Origin: Pristionchus mayeri
Lineage: Eukaryota; Nematoda; Chromadorea; Rhabditida; Neodiplogasteridae
Direction: 5' to 3'
Assembly: GCA_036245805.1 (NCBI GenBank)
Contig: BTRK01000001.1
Span: forward strand, 8,246,001-8,310,000
DNA: 64,000 nt
Shown: one piece after another, positions 38,339 through 49,668 of the stretch
How the letters are laid out: every line of letters begins with the position of its first letter
Position numbering within the stretch: the first letter of the stretch is position 1
Translations under genes and position numbers: made by a program
The notes under the pieces: model-generated
Told to the model about the DNA's origin: nothing
The model's database searches: none
What the model saw: the letters and a program-made list of their open reading frames with translations, nothing else

Positions 38339-40945
38339 ATGCAGGCCTTCGATGACATGTTTACCATGATCTCCGATCTTGAAAAACGTGGATTTCTAAT
38401 CAAGGACACCTCCCTACAATTGACTAGAATGTTGCAACATTCCAAGTCATACTTGAGAGGAGATTTCAAGGCTAGGTCATAATGTTCAAATAGATAGTTG
38501 CAACTAATTTCAGACTCACATCTCGACGTACAGCACTTGCGCAGACCACTGTGCTACATTCGCTCTGTCAGATTCGACTTCGTCACAGCTATCCGTTGAT
38601 TGCATGAATGCAGGAGAAAATGCACACAAGCATGACACTCTGTGCGATAGGTAAACTTATTTTAATTTTTTTAGTAGATCGAACTATACAGATGTGAACT
38701 CGTGAAATCATCGATGCAGTCCCTGAAGGAGGAGTTGGAGAATGCTATAGATACTGCTAAAAATGGAATGGAGAGGTATTATTATTACAAGTTTGCGACG
38801 AAAACAGCCTAAATTTAAAAAGGGAGCATTTTCGTTCGAAATGTGAAGAACTCGAAATGTGCAGAAGAGCCATAATAGAAATGAAGAGTCATCAAGTTAG
38901 TTGATCTCTTAATTGTTAATCTATAATATCATAAAATTGAAGGTCAGATCTGCCATTTCACACAAAGAGAGAGCTGACTACGTGGATAAAATCGAACCAG
39001 GAGTAGCGCTGATCACTCTTGATTGGGCGCAGAAGATGGAACCACTGCATGCAAGGGAAAAGCAGAGCGATTACTACGCCAAGGTGATTAGAAATTTTAC
39101 CGTATCTAAATTTTAAAAAAAACATAAATCTGAAAGAAAACTTCGAAAACGGGCATCTCGGAAAAAATATTATTGAAAAAAAATCTTATAATTCTCCAAA
39201 TTTGTTCAGTGTCTTATCCTCTTAATTTAAGACGGGAATATCATATCACATTGGTCACGCTCTCACGAAGATCGGAGATGATTATGCAGAGCATCTCTCA
39301 GTGCACATCGTCGGACCCCATGTTCCTCAGGTACAGTCAATATTTGGCTTATTCAAATATAATTTTTTTAAAAATAGGATGGTAGTGCCGTATCGATGAT
39401 CACCGAATCATTCTTGCGTGAGCTCAAGCAGATGAAGATCCACACTTGCCTGATTCGCGCAGATAATGCGGGCGAGTGTGTTCCAACTTTATTTTATTAA
39501 CAACATTATTTTTGCAGGATGCTACAGAAATGGACCATTGATGAGATCGTTGATTGAAATGCAAGGGACTGTTGGGATTCGAATTGAAGGCTTCATGTAT
39601 TCTGAGGCTCAGGCCGGAAAATCTGCGTGTGATAGAGGTAACTTCTTGTTGTTCTTCAATAGCATCGAGTAGGTACAACAGGAAAAAAATTGCATGCATG
39701 CGATATTGAAAATGTGATATCTCGATTCAGAAGTACGTAAAACGTAATGCATGACACACATTAAGGCTCTGCAAGTGTCAAGAGGAAGGCTCGAGATGAT
39801 GTCGCAGCGAATAGAGGAAAAGTGGACACGAAAGAAAACTTCTTCAAATTGCTTTGGACTGGGACGTTGTTGAAGGGAGTGAGTGTGCATCTTTGCACAA
39901 TCAGTGGAGTCAAGAACATCTCATCGAAAATTCCCAATATAACCAATTATTCCAGCTTCACATTCGAGGTAAGAGTGAAAACTTTATTCTTAATCATTTA
40001 AACAATAATTTAATTTAAGCCAACGACCATCCGCCTTCGAAGACATCGATCCATTGGCGATGGCATTCTATTCGACTTTTGGAAGCTGGAGAAATGTGAA
40101 GGAAACATGGAAATCACTAAGAGTGGAGGGTACACGTGGGAGCATGGTGATGATTTTTGGAGGAAGAATTCCACAAAAGCGGAGAACGTAGCAATAGATG
40201 CCCCGAAAATGGAGTCTCCCGAGAATTCAGTATCTCGAATGCTCCAGTGCCCTGAAGAGAACTGCATTTCCGACTTCACTTCCTTCCGACTCTAGAACTC
40301 GAGAAGCACATCGTGCATGGTCAACACCATTTCATGCCGGAGCGTGAGACTCTGCATGACCACTGCTCCAAGTTTATCGAGAATGCTATCGATACCAATT
40401 TTTCAATCACCAACGCAGAGCTCGATTTCACCATTCGTAGCTCCGTGCACAATGGGGAAACAGAGCTGGAAGAAGGATGGACACTTCGAACAACACAGAA
40501 GAGAAACAGCAAGGATAAAGAAGCAAGAGACCTCATTCGGAACTACTTCGTCAAGATGAGAGACGACGGGAAGAAGTGTACTCCTCAAGAATTAGAGTTG
40601 TACATGAACACGCAGAAGAAGGCAAACGGTTCTCTCCTAATTTCACCGATGAACAGACTAAAACTGAATCAGATCAAGTCTCTCATTAACGGAATACTGA
40701 AGAAAGAGCATGAAGTAGCAAAGAAGATTGTGATCAAGAAGGATAGTAAAGACACGGGAGAAAATAAGGATGACGATGAAGAAGATGACGAAGATTCTAC
40801 AGACGACGAAGAAGAGCTTTGTGATCTTGTTCACAAATCGGAGATTTTCAAGAAAGGAGGAGAAGATAATGAAGATAATGGAGCAGTAGTGATGCATTGT
40901 GACTCCGACAGCGAGCCTCTTGCGGAACAGCCAAGAAGGAAATGA
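38339..40945 (+). CDS. DDE/RNase H-like family protein with C2H2 finger
   Basis: A plus-strand gene of about ten exons. Proposed exons: 38339-38470 (SKSYLRGDFK), 38514-38650 (CADHCATFALSDS, then CMNAGENAHKHDTLCD), 38692-38775, 38823-38895, 38943-39083 (LITLDWAQKMEPLHAREKQ), 39232-39330 (GISYHIGHALTK), 39378-39471 (IRADNAG), 39518-39637 (CYRNGPLM, SEAQAGKSACDR), 39766-39968 (KARDDVAANRGKVDTKENFF), 40020-40292 (QCPEENC) and about 40290-40945. Phases agree throughout. The order Cys/His cluster, LDWAQK, DNAGCY, QAGKSACDR, then a single C2H2 finger and a basic/acidic tail matches a multicopy animal family that is mostly uncharacterised. The acids in LDW, ADN and SEA/CDR could form an RNase H-fold triad (inference). 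Two introns have GC donors. A frameshift (TAG at 40293) splits the zinc finger between its Cys and His pairs. The N-terminus is uncertain. About 650-670 residues if joined. Confidence 0.7.
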
Positions 40946-42079
40946 TATTTAGACGACCAACGCATTTGATTGTGATTGTTGATTGTGAATCAGGTCGTTT
41001 TTTGAGAAAATGTCAAAAATGTTCTGAATCCCCTACCGTAACCCCAAGTCAAAACGTCGATTTCCAGCTTTAAATGAAATGTTGTCGAGAAATTGTTGGA
41101 AGTAAAATAGTTTTGGAATTCGTTCGCCGACTCAGCCCCCCTACCTCCGAATCGATCTGCATCAAATTTATACTTTTGTGATTACGGTAGGGATTACGGT
41201 AGTTATGCAAAGTTCGAGGCGCGCGCTCGAATGCGTAGCGAAATTATACCGATGCTCGTCGATTTCCCTCATCGAATACTGTGTGTAGGCTAACCTTCCC
41301 TTCTGTACTCTGATGCAAGGTATGGGGTTACGGTAGGGGATTAAGCATATTTTTGATATTTTCTCAAAAAACGACCCCCTGATTTTGTCCATATTTTTTC
41401 AGGAGAATGTTTGATGGCTGCATTACAAATTCATTAAATAAAAAAAGGGACCTACCCACCCATCTGAACGAGCTACAATTCAAAATTGATTAAACATATT
41501 CGAATTTTCGATTTTTCTCGGCATGCTGAAGTTCCATTGGGATGAAATCTTGGATGGTTAATGAACAGGCATCGGCGCATCTTTTGATTTATGCGCCGCT
41601 GTAACCAATTGAGAAATATAAATTACAAGGCACATACTCTAAGAGCAATTCAACCTACTGACATAGGGCAATATATTGATTATGAGCTCGGAATCAATCG
41701 ATAATAGGCTAAGCGAGGAATGACAAGACTAACGGCTAGAAAAGAGCGGGAAGGCGGTCAGAGATACGGTATCATCGTGTTGTCGTGTATTGGTGTACTG
41801 TAGGGCGAGATTTACTATCGGAAGGGGCGGGGCGTGGAAATCGAGAATAAGAAACAAGAGTGGGACTACCCGTACTGGTCCTCTAATCGAAAGAATATAG
41901 CAGGCGAATACCGAGTGAATGTCGCAAATTGAGCGGGATGGGGAAATCACGGAAATTATCATCAACAACAATCAATCGATCGATAAATCATGGGCACCTA
42001 TCGTATACTCACAAGTACCCGCTGCTCCATCGCATCAGATTGCTCATCTTCATTTTATTGATTTTTCCTGCCGAGGGGG
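40946..42079. repeat. Repeat remnants, no gene
   Basis: 41195-41350 is a single E2 arm (gcgcgctcgaatgcg, ccctcatcgaatactgtgtg). 41458-41640 matches 24185-24340. 41640-42079 is the 3' flank of RGL copy C and has no further exon. Short frames at 41919-42231 are antisense to the last RGL exon. Confidence 0.5.
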
Positions 42080-43530
42080 CTACCGTACCCCTTCTCCTCC
42101 CTCGGGACGTCGTCGTAGGAGCAGATTCGCCATGGAGGATGTCGCGTCGGGAGCCATCGCGTAGAAGGGATTGCACTTGTCGGGCAGTTGCAACTCGCCT
42201 GAAGGAAAGGATTGCGGAGTATAAAAATTAAAATCGTCCTATTTTAAATATCAAGAACGTAGCAGTCCCATTGAACTCATCCAGTTTCTTTACAGATAGC
42301 TCAATGTCGAGGCACGAAACTCACTAGCACCTCACAAAGCGATTCCAGTTCACCATATCTAACTACTGTTTTCAAAAAAATCACGCGAATTCCTCTGGTT
42401 GCCGTATACCGTACTACCGTACACCAACATCCGTACGTCCTCCAGGCAGGAGTTGCATCAGACAGTAGGATGCCGGTTCCTCTCCCATCATCAGATGCTT
42501 CTCCAGACATCGACCGATAAGAGCTAAGAACACTCATTCGGTCGCCATTTTCGGCCTAAAAATATTTACACTCATAGATCGAAAGGTTTGTAGATATCGA
42601 CATGTAAAAAAACGTACCCTCCATTATCAAACACATCGAACTTCATTCAGCACATTATCGGAGCCATTGAAAGAATAAATAAAAAACATGGTCCCGTTCT
42701 GTGAAAACGTGCCGCAGCTAAAAAAAACCTACCGCAGTCTCAAAATCCGTTTCACATTATGATTCGCGGACAGGTTTATTTTACCCAGCGATGAGCATAA
42801 GGTAAAAAGTGATACACCGTTGGATAGGGGATGTCGAGAATAATCAGAATCATCAAAAAGCGGCACGTTTTTCTCAAAAATAAACTATTTGCTCTGCATG
42901 TTTTTTCGATCTCTGTTTACACTATATTTAGACAGTTGATTAAAAAATAGCAAAAAAAGCTGGCAAATTCAAGTTTCAGAGCTTCAATATATTCCATCCT
43001 AATAGTATCTTCAATTATTGCGATCTGCCATTCGTCATGCAATCAATCACCATAAGCACTTGCTTCAAAGGATCATCATTCTCAATTACATTAGCAGCAA
43101 TTAGAACAGCGCATATATCTCCAATTCCTCACCTTGATGCACTTGTAATTGGCTGCTCCTCCACTATCCGTGATTCCTCGAGTAACCAGAAGATCATCGT
43201 CCAGACCAACCCTGCGATTAGATAATTAGTTAATTAACCTAAAAATATTTTTCGTCACCCGGAGGATCAGCCATTTTATCTTCTAACCATAAAAGCCAAT
43301 GTTCTCATTACGATGAACTTGTACGGCAGGCGAAAAAAATCAAAATATCGCCCAGCGCATTCCTGCTGTTATGTTGCTGTTCCTACCAACTATCGTCATG
43401 GTAGACAATGATCAGTTGCCAGATAGCTTTGCAAACAAATGGTCTCCCAGGAGAATTACTGCTGCTCCATTTCTAGTTATCCCTTGCTTCACCTAGTTTC
43501 TCATTAGCACATTGTTCTCCGCTCTAAATA

Positions 43531-43826
43531 TTAAAGGAGTGCTCCGGGGAATGAATGTTAGGGAGTCCCACCACGAAAATGCTGCGCCCTCAATGGGAAA
43601 CTGTAGCGAATTTAACCAGAGAAAGAGGCGAATGTGACGTAGAGCAAGTGAAACATAAAATGATCAGTCACGTCCCTGCGCTATCAATGAACTTTGCGCG
43701 TCTGTAAATAGCCTCGGAGTCGTCTGTGGGACTTCGGACAAAGTGGTTTCTGATCCGGTTAGTGGCCTCTACAATATCCGTACGGCCACTATGGGTGACT
43801 GAACATTCCTCGGAGCACCCCTTTAA
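43531..43826 (+). mobile_element. E1 element, best-preserved copy
   Basis: TTAA at both ends, with termini aggagtgctccggggaatga and cattcctcggagcacccctt. It sits 18 bp beyond the splice donor of exon 43844. RGL copy A has a single TTAA at the matching place (25975-25978), which is the empty site. Confidence 0.85.
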
Positions 43827-44141
43827 AACACAACAACTCTCACCTGGCGAGTCTGAAGTTGCTGCCTCCTCCTCCTCCTGCTGCACCTGCTGCTCCGTTG
43901 GTCGGATGGGCTGCAGAAGACATCGAAGACCGAGGGGAAGACGAAGAAGAGGAAGATGACTGAGATAGTGTTACAATGATTATCACTGATTCTAATTATT
44001 CAGTGTGTTCATTATTAGTGATGGCTTCGAAAGGAACAATTTTCTTCATTCTGACTCCTCTCTCGCCAATCAAGAAGAGTTTTTTATGAAAATTTTTTTA
44101 CGAAGCTATCCATATATTATATCACCAGTATGATGAATATT

Positions 44142-44494
44142 ATGGGGGGGACGACATTTGCGCAACTAAGCACCTCTCGCTTGGCAGAAGGCGTAGCAAC
44201 TTCGAAGTTGTTTCATTGTTACCAGTATGCCCTGTACTACATTTTCATATATAAATTTCGTTACCAAGCGATATTGAGTTTTACCCCAAATCAACGACCC
44301 GGGGTTCATGATATATGGATTTCCATGACCCCCATACGTTGAAACTCAATATTGCCTGGCAACAAGATTTATATATGAAAATGTAGTACAGGGCATACTG
44401 GTAATAATGAAACAACTCCCAAGTTGCTATGCCTTCTGCCAAGCGAGAGGTGCTTAGTTGCGCAAATGTCGTTTGCGCAAATGTCGCCCCCCAT
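44142..44494. mobile_element. Palindromic MITE with 3-bp ATT duplication
   Basis: The ends ATGGGGGG-GAC are inverted, and the arms (gcgcaactaagcacctctcg and the complement) are almost continuous around a centre at about 44318. It is flanked by ATT at 44139-44141 and 44495-44497. RGL copy A carries the uninterrupted site with one ATT at 26285-26287. A 3-bp target duplication is typical of PIF/Harbinger-type elements (inference). Confidence 0.75.
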
Positions 44495-44991
44495 ATTATG
44501 TATGCTTTAGAAAGCAAGATGCAACCCGCATTCTGTTCCACTCTTAGCTCAAACAGTTGATATCAAAGACCAAAGCACAGACTACAAACTACAAAGCACC
44601 TGATCATTGAGTCTCTTCAGTCGTTGGCTGCCTTTGCAGGGAAGAGAGACGGAGAAGGGAAAGGAGGAGAGTGCACACCCAACCAAATTACCACGATAAT
44701 TATTGAAAAGAAGATTAGAAATTTTGATCAATTAGTCGAGGTGAAATTGCGCTTCACACAGGCTCCAAATACCTACCCAGCAGGTAAATTTTCGGGCTCA
44801 TCGCACAAGATCATTACAATTGCGGAAAGACAGGTTACCCAATATTTTCAGGCATTTCAATCATCATGGTTACTAAATTAAAAGAACGCTTTCAAGCCAT
44901 CCAGTTAATCCAGAAAAAGCGAAATACAGAGTAGCAAACTGGACCTATACAAACACAGCCCACGCCACACATAACATGCAAGGTCATCATA

Positions 44992-45783
44992 CACAGCGTG
45001 TCAAAATTTCTTTGTCGCGGCGCCCGGTCGATTTTGAAAAATAACATTTTTGGCTGAAATCAACGATGGAAATTTGAACTAAAATAGGTGAAAAATATAT
45101 CATAACTTATTTTCAAAAAAGTAAATATACATTTCTAATGTAATAGAGCTGTGAGTATTGCAACCAAGGTGCCTGCCTATCATTTTTGATAATTTTAATA
45201 AAATTTAAAATTTGTTTCATGAATTTTTCAAATTTTTAAGCATAAATCGAAAAAGTTGAGAATGCACATCAATAGGGAACCCCGCATATGTATAACATTT
45301 TCATATTTACGTGACGAGCTCTAAAAGTTGTAGCAATTAGAATTTTTCAAAAATGTTGAAATATTTTTGAGAAACTTGCGATTTAAGCCTTATTTTCAGA
45401 ATTTCTCAAAATATTTCACCATTTTCTAATTGCTACAACTTGTAGAGCTCGTCACGAAGATATGAAAAATTTATGCATATGTGTGGTTCCCTATTGCTGT
45501 GCATTCTCAACTTTTTCGATTTATAAGTAAAAATTTGAAAAATTCATGTAACAAATTTTAAATTTTATGAAAATTATCTAAAATGATAAGGAAGCACCTT
45601 TGCTAGAATCTTGAGAGCTATATTGCCTTAGAAATATATATTCACTTTTTGCATCTAAGCTATAATACATTTTCACCTATTTTGGTTCAAATTTCCATCG
45701 TTCATTTCAGAGAAAATTTTATGTTTCAAGATCGACCGGGCGCCGCGACAAACAAAGGAATCCATCGCTTTGGCACGCTGTGT
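44992..45783. mobile_element. E3 fold-back element, copy 1
   Basis: Ends cacagcgtgtcaaa / cacgctgtg. The arms run almost to the centre (about 45388), with gcggcgcccggtcgat on the left and its complement on the right. Copy 2 is at 55459-56165 and a terminal fragment at 52425-52505. It is inserted into a site that is intact in RGL copy A (catgcaaggtcatcatgatg, about 26740-26760). Confidence 0.8.
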
Positions 45784-45790
45784 CATACTG

Positions 45791-48700
45791 ATATCACGCC
45801 TCTCACCTAAGAATCGAACTGAACTGAAAATTTATCGGATTAGGCCAGGAAGTCATGCATGATGGTTTTTCATCAATGTGTGGGTTTATCTCGATCAGAG
45901 AGATCCTGAGAAATTCATTTGCATACGATGATTCTGAATGCCGTGGTACGGGGTTGGTTCGGGTACCAACATTTAACCTCGAATATCTCGGTTCTCCTGC
46001 ACTCTTAGTGAAAAACTTTCTCTGAGGGACCCCCACTAACTTTTTGAGGTCTATCGATGTATACAAACTAGAACTCTTGAAAGTGCCGTTGAACAGTGTT
46101 ACATTCAAGGCAACTTTTCTAAAAATCTTAGGTAAAGACTAGGGATGACAAAACGGAACGGAAGTCGGCGAGTTGCCGGCGAGACAGGAAATTTGTGGCT
46201 CTTGCCGGCTTGAGGAGGGGGAGGGAAGCGCCCTTGCCGGCAAGGTTGACCTTTCAACGGGAGAGTTGTCGGCGCGCCGATAAGAGACGGCCAGCCGGTA
46301 GATCAAGGCCGCCGGCCAGTGAACAAAGAACCATTTCGAGCGCAGTATTCAAAGTAGGGTGGGTGTTTGGTGTGAACTAATTGGACTAATGTCAAAACAA
46401 CCTATTTCATCATCATTACGTAATATTGCGTCATCCTTACGTAATATGACTTTTCAGCCAAGAAAACTCTTCAAACTTGACGAAAATATGGGCATGAGAA
46501 GTCATTTGATGCGGGGCGATCTCGCAGTCAATCGTATATATCGATTTCGTCATTACAATGCAATATGACGTCATTCTTATGCAATTTCATCCATTTCACT
46601 CATAATTGATGACACTCTCAACTAAAATGATCGATAAAGGAACCATTGGATACGCTATCGCCGTCAATCATATTTATCTATTTCGTTATCACTGTGTAAT
46701 ATTACGTCATTCTAATGCGCCGAACTTTACTCTGAGAACTTCACCGAACTCTTCCGAAAAATTACGGTATTCAATTGTTAATCTTTCGCTATCGATCGAA
46801 ACTGAGCATTTCTAGATAGATGCGCCATATCCTACTTATTATCCGCCCAAAGTTTCATCTCAAACGGATTCAAAGCCGTCGACGGTAGACTTTACTAAAT
46901 GAGAGGTGAGAGGCTCTCGTCGAGATCATTCGTCAAAAACTGCTCTCGTTGAACGGTCAACTTTCGGAATGAATTTAAAAGTGAGAGTCACTCTCAACGA
47001 GAGCTATAAGGATTATAAGTAGGCGTTCATGACAATCAGCACATTTTTAGTTTTCTGTTTTTTACTCCCCGACCACTCACATTGCCACCAATCTTGAGGA
47101 ATGAATGAGAGGGTCTCGCGAGACCATTCCTCCGCTTGCCGAGAGTAATCAATCATTGGGCAAGCTGCTAACTTTTTTCCTGTACAATTATTAAAAAATG
47201 AAATTACAATCTTGCGATAAATTTGCAAAAAGGTGGAATACTGGCCTACCGTTCCCCAATAGATAATTAGTAAAAATGTTCTAGAGTTATCCTACACGCA
47301 GTAGGCGATGATGTTATTCCGCCAGCATCAGTAGTATGTCGATTCCCATCTGCGCGCGCTGGCGCGCTGACGTTCTGATGATTTTTTAGAAAATAGGTAG
47401 CAGCTTGCCCAATGCAAATTTGCAATACAAACGGTTACTAGCTTTGCATCTGAAAAAATTAAAATTCAAAATTGTCGACGAGATATGCGCAGTTCCGGTC
47501 GATAGCGAAAGAGGAAATATTGGATACCGTAATTTTTCGGATAGAGTTCGGTGAAGTTCTCAGAGTAAAGTTCGGCGCATTAGAATGACGTAATATTACA
47601 TAGTGATAACGAAATAGATACATACGATTGACGGCGATAGCGTATCCAATGGTTCCTTTATCGATCATTTTAGTTGAGAGTGTCATGAATTATGAGTGAA
47701 ATTGATGAAATTGCATAAGAATGACGTCATATTGCATTGTAATAACGAAATCGATATATACGATTGACTGCGAGATCGCTCCGCATCAAATGACTTCTCA
47801 TGCCCATATTTTCATCAAGTTTGAAGAGTTTTGTTGGCTGAAAAAGTCATATTACGTAAGGATGACGCAATATTACGTAATGATGATGAAATTGGTTGTT
47901 TTGACATTAGTCCAATTAGTTCACATCAAACACCCACCCTACCTTGAATACTGCGCTCGAAATGGTTCTTTGTTCACTGGCCGGCGGCCTTGATCTACCG
48001 GCTGGCCGTCTCTTAACGGCGCGCCGACAACTCTCCCGTTGAAAGGTCATCCTTGCCGGATTGAGGAGGGGGAGGGAGGGGTCGCCGGTAAGCGCGCCGG
48101 CTTGAAAGGGCCGTCTTGCCGGCAAGGGGTGTAAATCGAGTCTTTTCCGACAAGGTGCCGACTTCCGTTTTGCCATCACTAGTAAAGACGCAAACGAAAT
48201 TCAAGTAGTGGAAAGTAGAGGTCGAGGGCTTTAAAATGAGTGGTTTGCGGTATTCAGAGCATCGCCTTCATGCAAGTTACATAGCTTTTAAGTTCCGAGT
48301 TGATTTGAAGTTATTTCATTACAGGTAGACCGCGCGCTTTTCACAGCGAAGTGGAGAATGAGAGGGGGTCGATCATCGACATTTAATTTCAAGTATGTTT
48401 CTCACATGTGTTAAAAATATGGCAAGCGAAAAATATGGCAAGTGAAATATGGCAAGCTTTATTCGTAACACATTTGAAACATATTTTAAATTAAATGTCG
48501 ATGGTCGACCGCGCGCGGTCTGTCTGTAATGAAATGAATTCAAATCAACTCGAAACTTCAAAGCTATGTAACTTGCGTGAAGGCGATGCTCTGAATACCA
48601 CAAACCACGCATGTTAAAGCCCTCGACCTCTACTTTCCACTCCTTGAATTTCGTTTGCGTCTTTACCTATGATTTTTAGAAAAATTGCCTTAAATATAAC

Positions 48701-48999
48701 ACTGTTCAAAGATATTTTCAAGAATTCTGGTTTGCATACATCGATAGAGCTCAAAAAGTTAGTGGGAGTCCATCAGAGGACGATTTTTGTTAAAGTGAAG
48801 GGAACGGATAAAATCAAGGCTAAAAATGTGTACCAGAACCAACGACCCGGTACCAGGACCTTCAGCATGATCGTAGGCAAATGAGAAGTTGGTATTGTGT
48901 TTAGGGATATCAAAGAAGTTCAAAACTGAAGAAAAGTCGATTTGGGTAATTTCGCCTAATCCGGCATTCAGTTCGATCCTTACGTGAGAGGCGTGATAT
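45791..48999. mobile_element. E4 palindromic element carrying a nested element
   Basis: Ends atatcacgcctctcacc / gtgagaggcgtgatat. Without the nested E5, E4 is a palindrome of about 1.16 kb: 45791-46139 plus 48190-48999, centre about 48425. The centre has three iterations of atatggcaag. Its terminal word cctaagaatcgaa also occurs in the element at 57561-58506. There is no transposase. Confidence 0.75.
46140..48181. mobile_element. E5 hAT-like palindrome nested in E4
   Basis: Termini TAGGGATGACAAAACGG on the left and the complement of TAGTGATGGCAAAACGG on the right. They are flanked by the 8-bp duplication GTAAAGAC at 46132-46139 and 48182-48189. An 8-bp duplication plus TAG-type ends points to the hAT superfamily. 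The arms are about 700 bp with GC-rich outer parts (ccggcaag, ggcgcgccga) and an AT-rich inner part. The centre (46870-47460) includes an E2-like arm at 47225-47400. Frames inside are palindrome shadows. Confidence 0.8.
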
Positions 49000-49073
49000 T
49001 CATCCTTACCTCCGAGTGGTGGTGGGTGGGGGTGGAGGCTGAGCTGTCTCCAGACTGCGTCCTCTGATGGGGA

Positions 49074-49426
49074 CAGTGGTGGGCTAGGAAATATGACAAA
49101 AAATTTTTTCGAACCCTCCGGGTTGATTTACCGAACCCTCCATGTGGGAAACTCAAAAAAAATTTTCCCTCGCTTCGCTCGGGTTTTTCTAGTCTTTTTC
49201 CATTGTCAGTTCATGCCCAATTTGTTATCCTAATTTTGCGCATCATTTTGTTACATTTATGTTATTTTTCTTTATAATTTTCTCAAGGCCTTCAAAATTG
49301 TTTAATGGCAGTCTAAATTTTCTGATAATTCTCTGGGGGACATGATAATTTTCGGAAACGCGCCAGAATTTCCTCAAGAATTTTCTAGAATTTTCTATGG
49401 ACTTTTTTAGAATTTTTTAGTGGGGA
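49074..49426. mobile_element. Insertion inside an RGL exon
   Basis: It begins cagtggtgggctaggaaata and ends near gaattttttag. The word tgggga is present on both sides (49068-49073 and 49421-49426) but once in copy A (26833-26838), so it is a target duplication of 6 bp, perhaps 8 with decay. The CAGTGG-type end suggests hAT, but the right end is not a clear match. It disrupts the reading frame of exon 49469-49010. Confidence 0.65.
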
Positions 49427-49560
49427 GGAGGAAGACCAGAGAGATTGTGGAAATCGGAGGAGGAAGTGCCTGGAAAGAGATCAGAAGTCACATGAGGATT
49501 ACAAAACATTTATGCCTTGGACAACACTTGCATCGATAATTATATTTTTGAGTAATCAAG

Positions 49561-49668
49561 TACAACCACTTACCGTAAAGCACTTACCGTACAACCACTT
49601 ACCGTAAAGCACTTACCGTACAACCACTTACCGTAAAGCACTTACCGTACAACCACTTACCGTAAAGT
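49561..49668. repeat. 29-bp tandem repeat
   Basis: About 3.7 copies of a 29-bp unit made from caaccacttaccgtaa and agcacttaccgta, itself built from two related halves. It lies in an intron of RGL copy C. Confidence 0.85.

Noticed and set aside
40313..40897. Antisense and alternate-frame reading frames at 40317-40897
   Set aside because: Shadows of the real C-terminal exon of the DDE-like gene.
41919..42231. Plus-strand frames of 81-100 codons
   Set aside because: Antisense to the terminal RGL exon (42198-42080).
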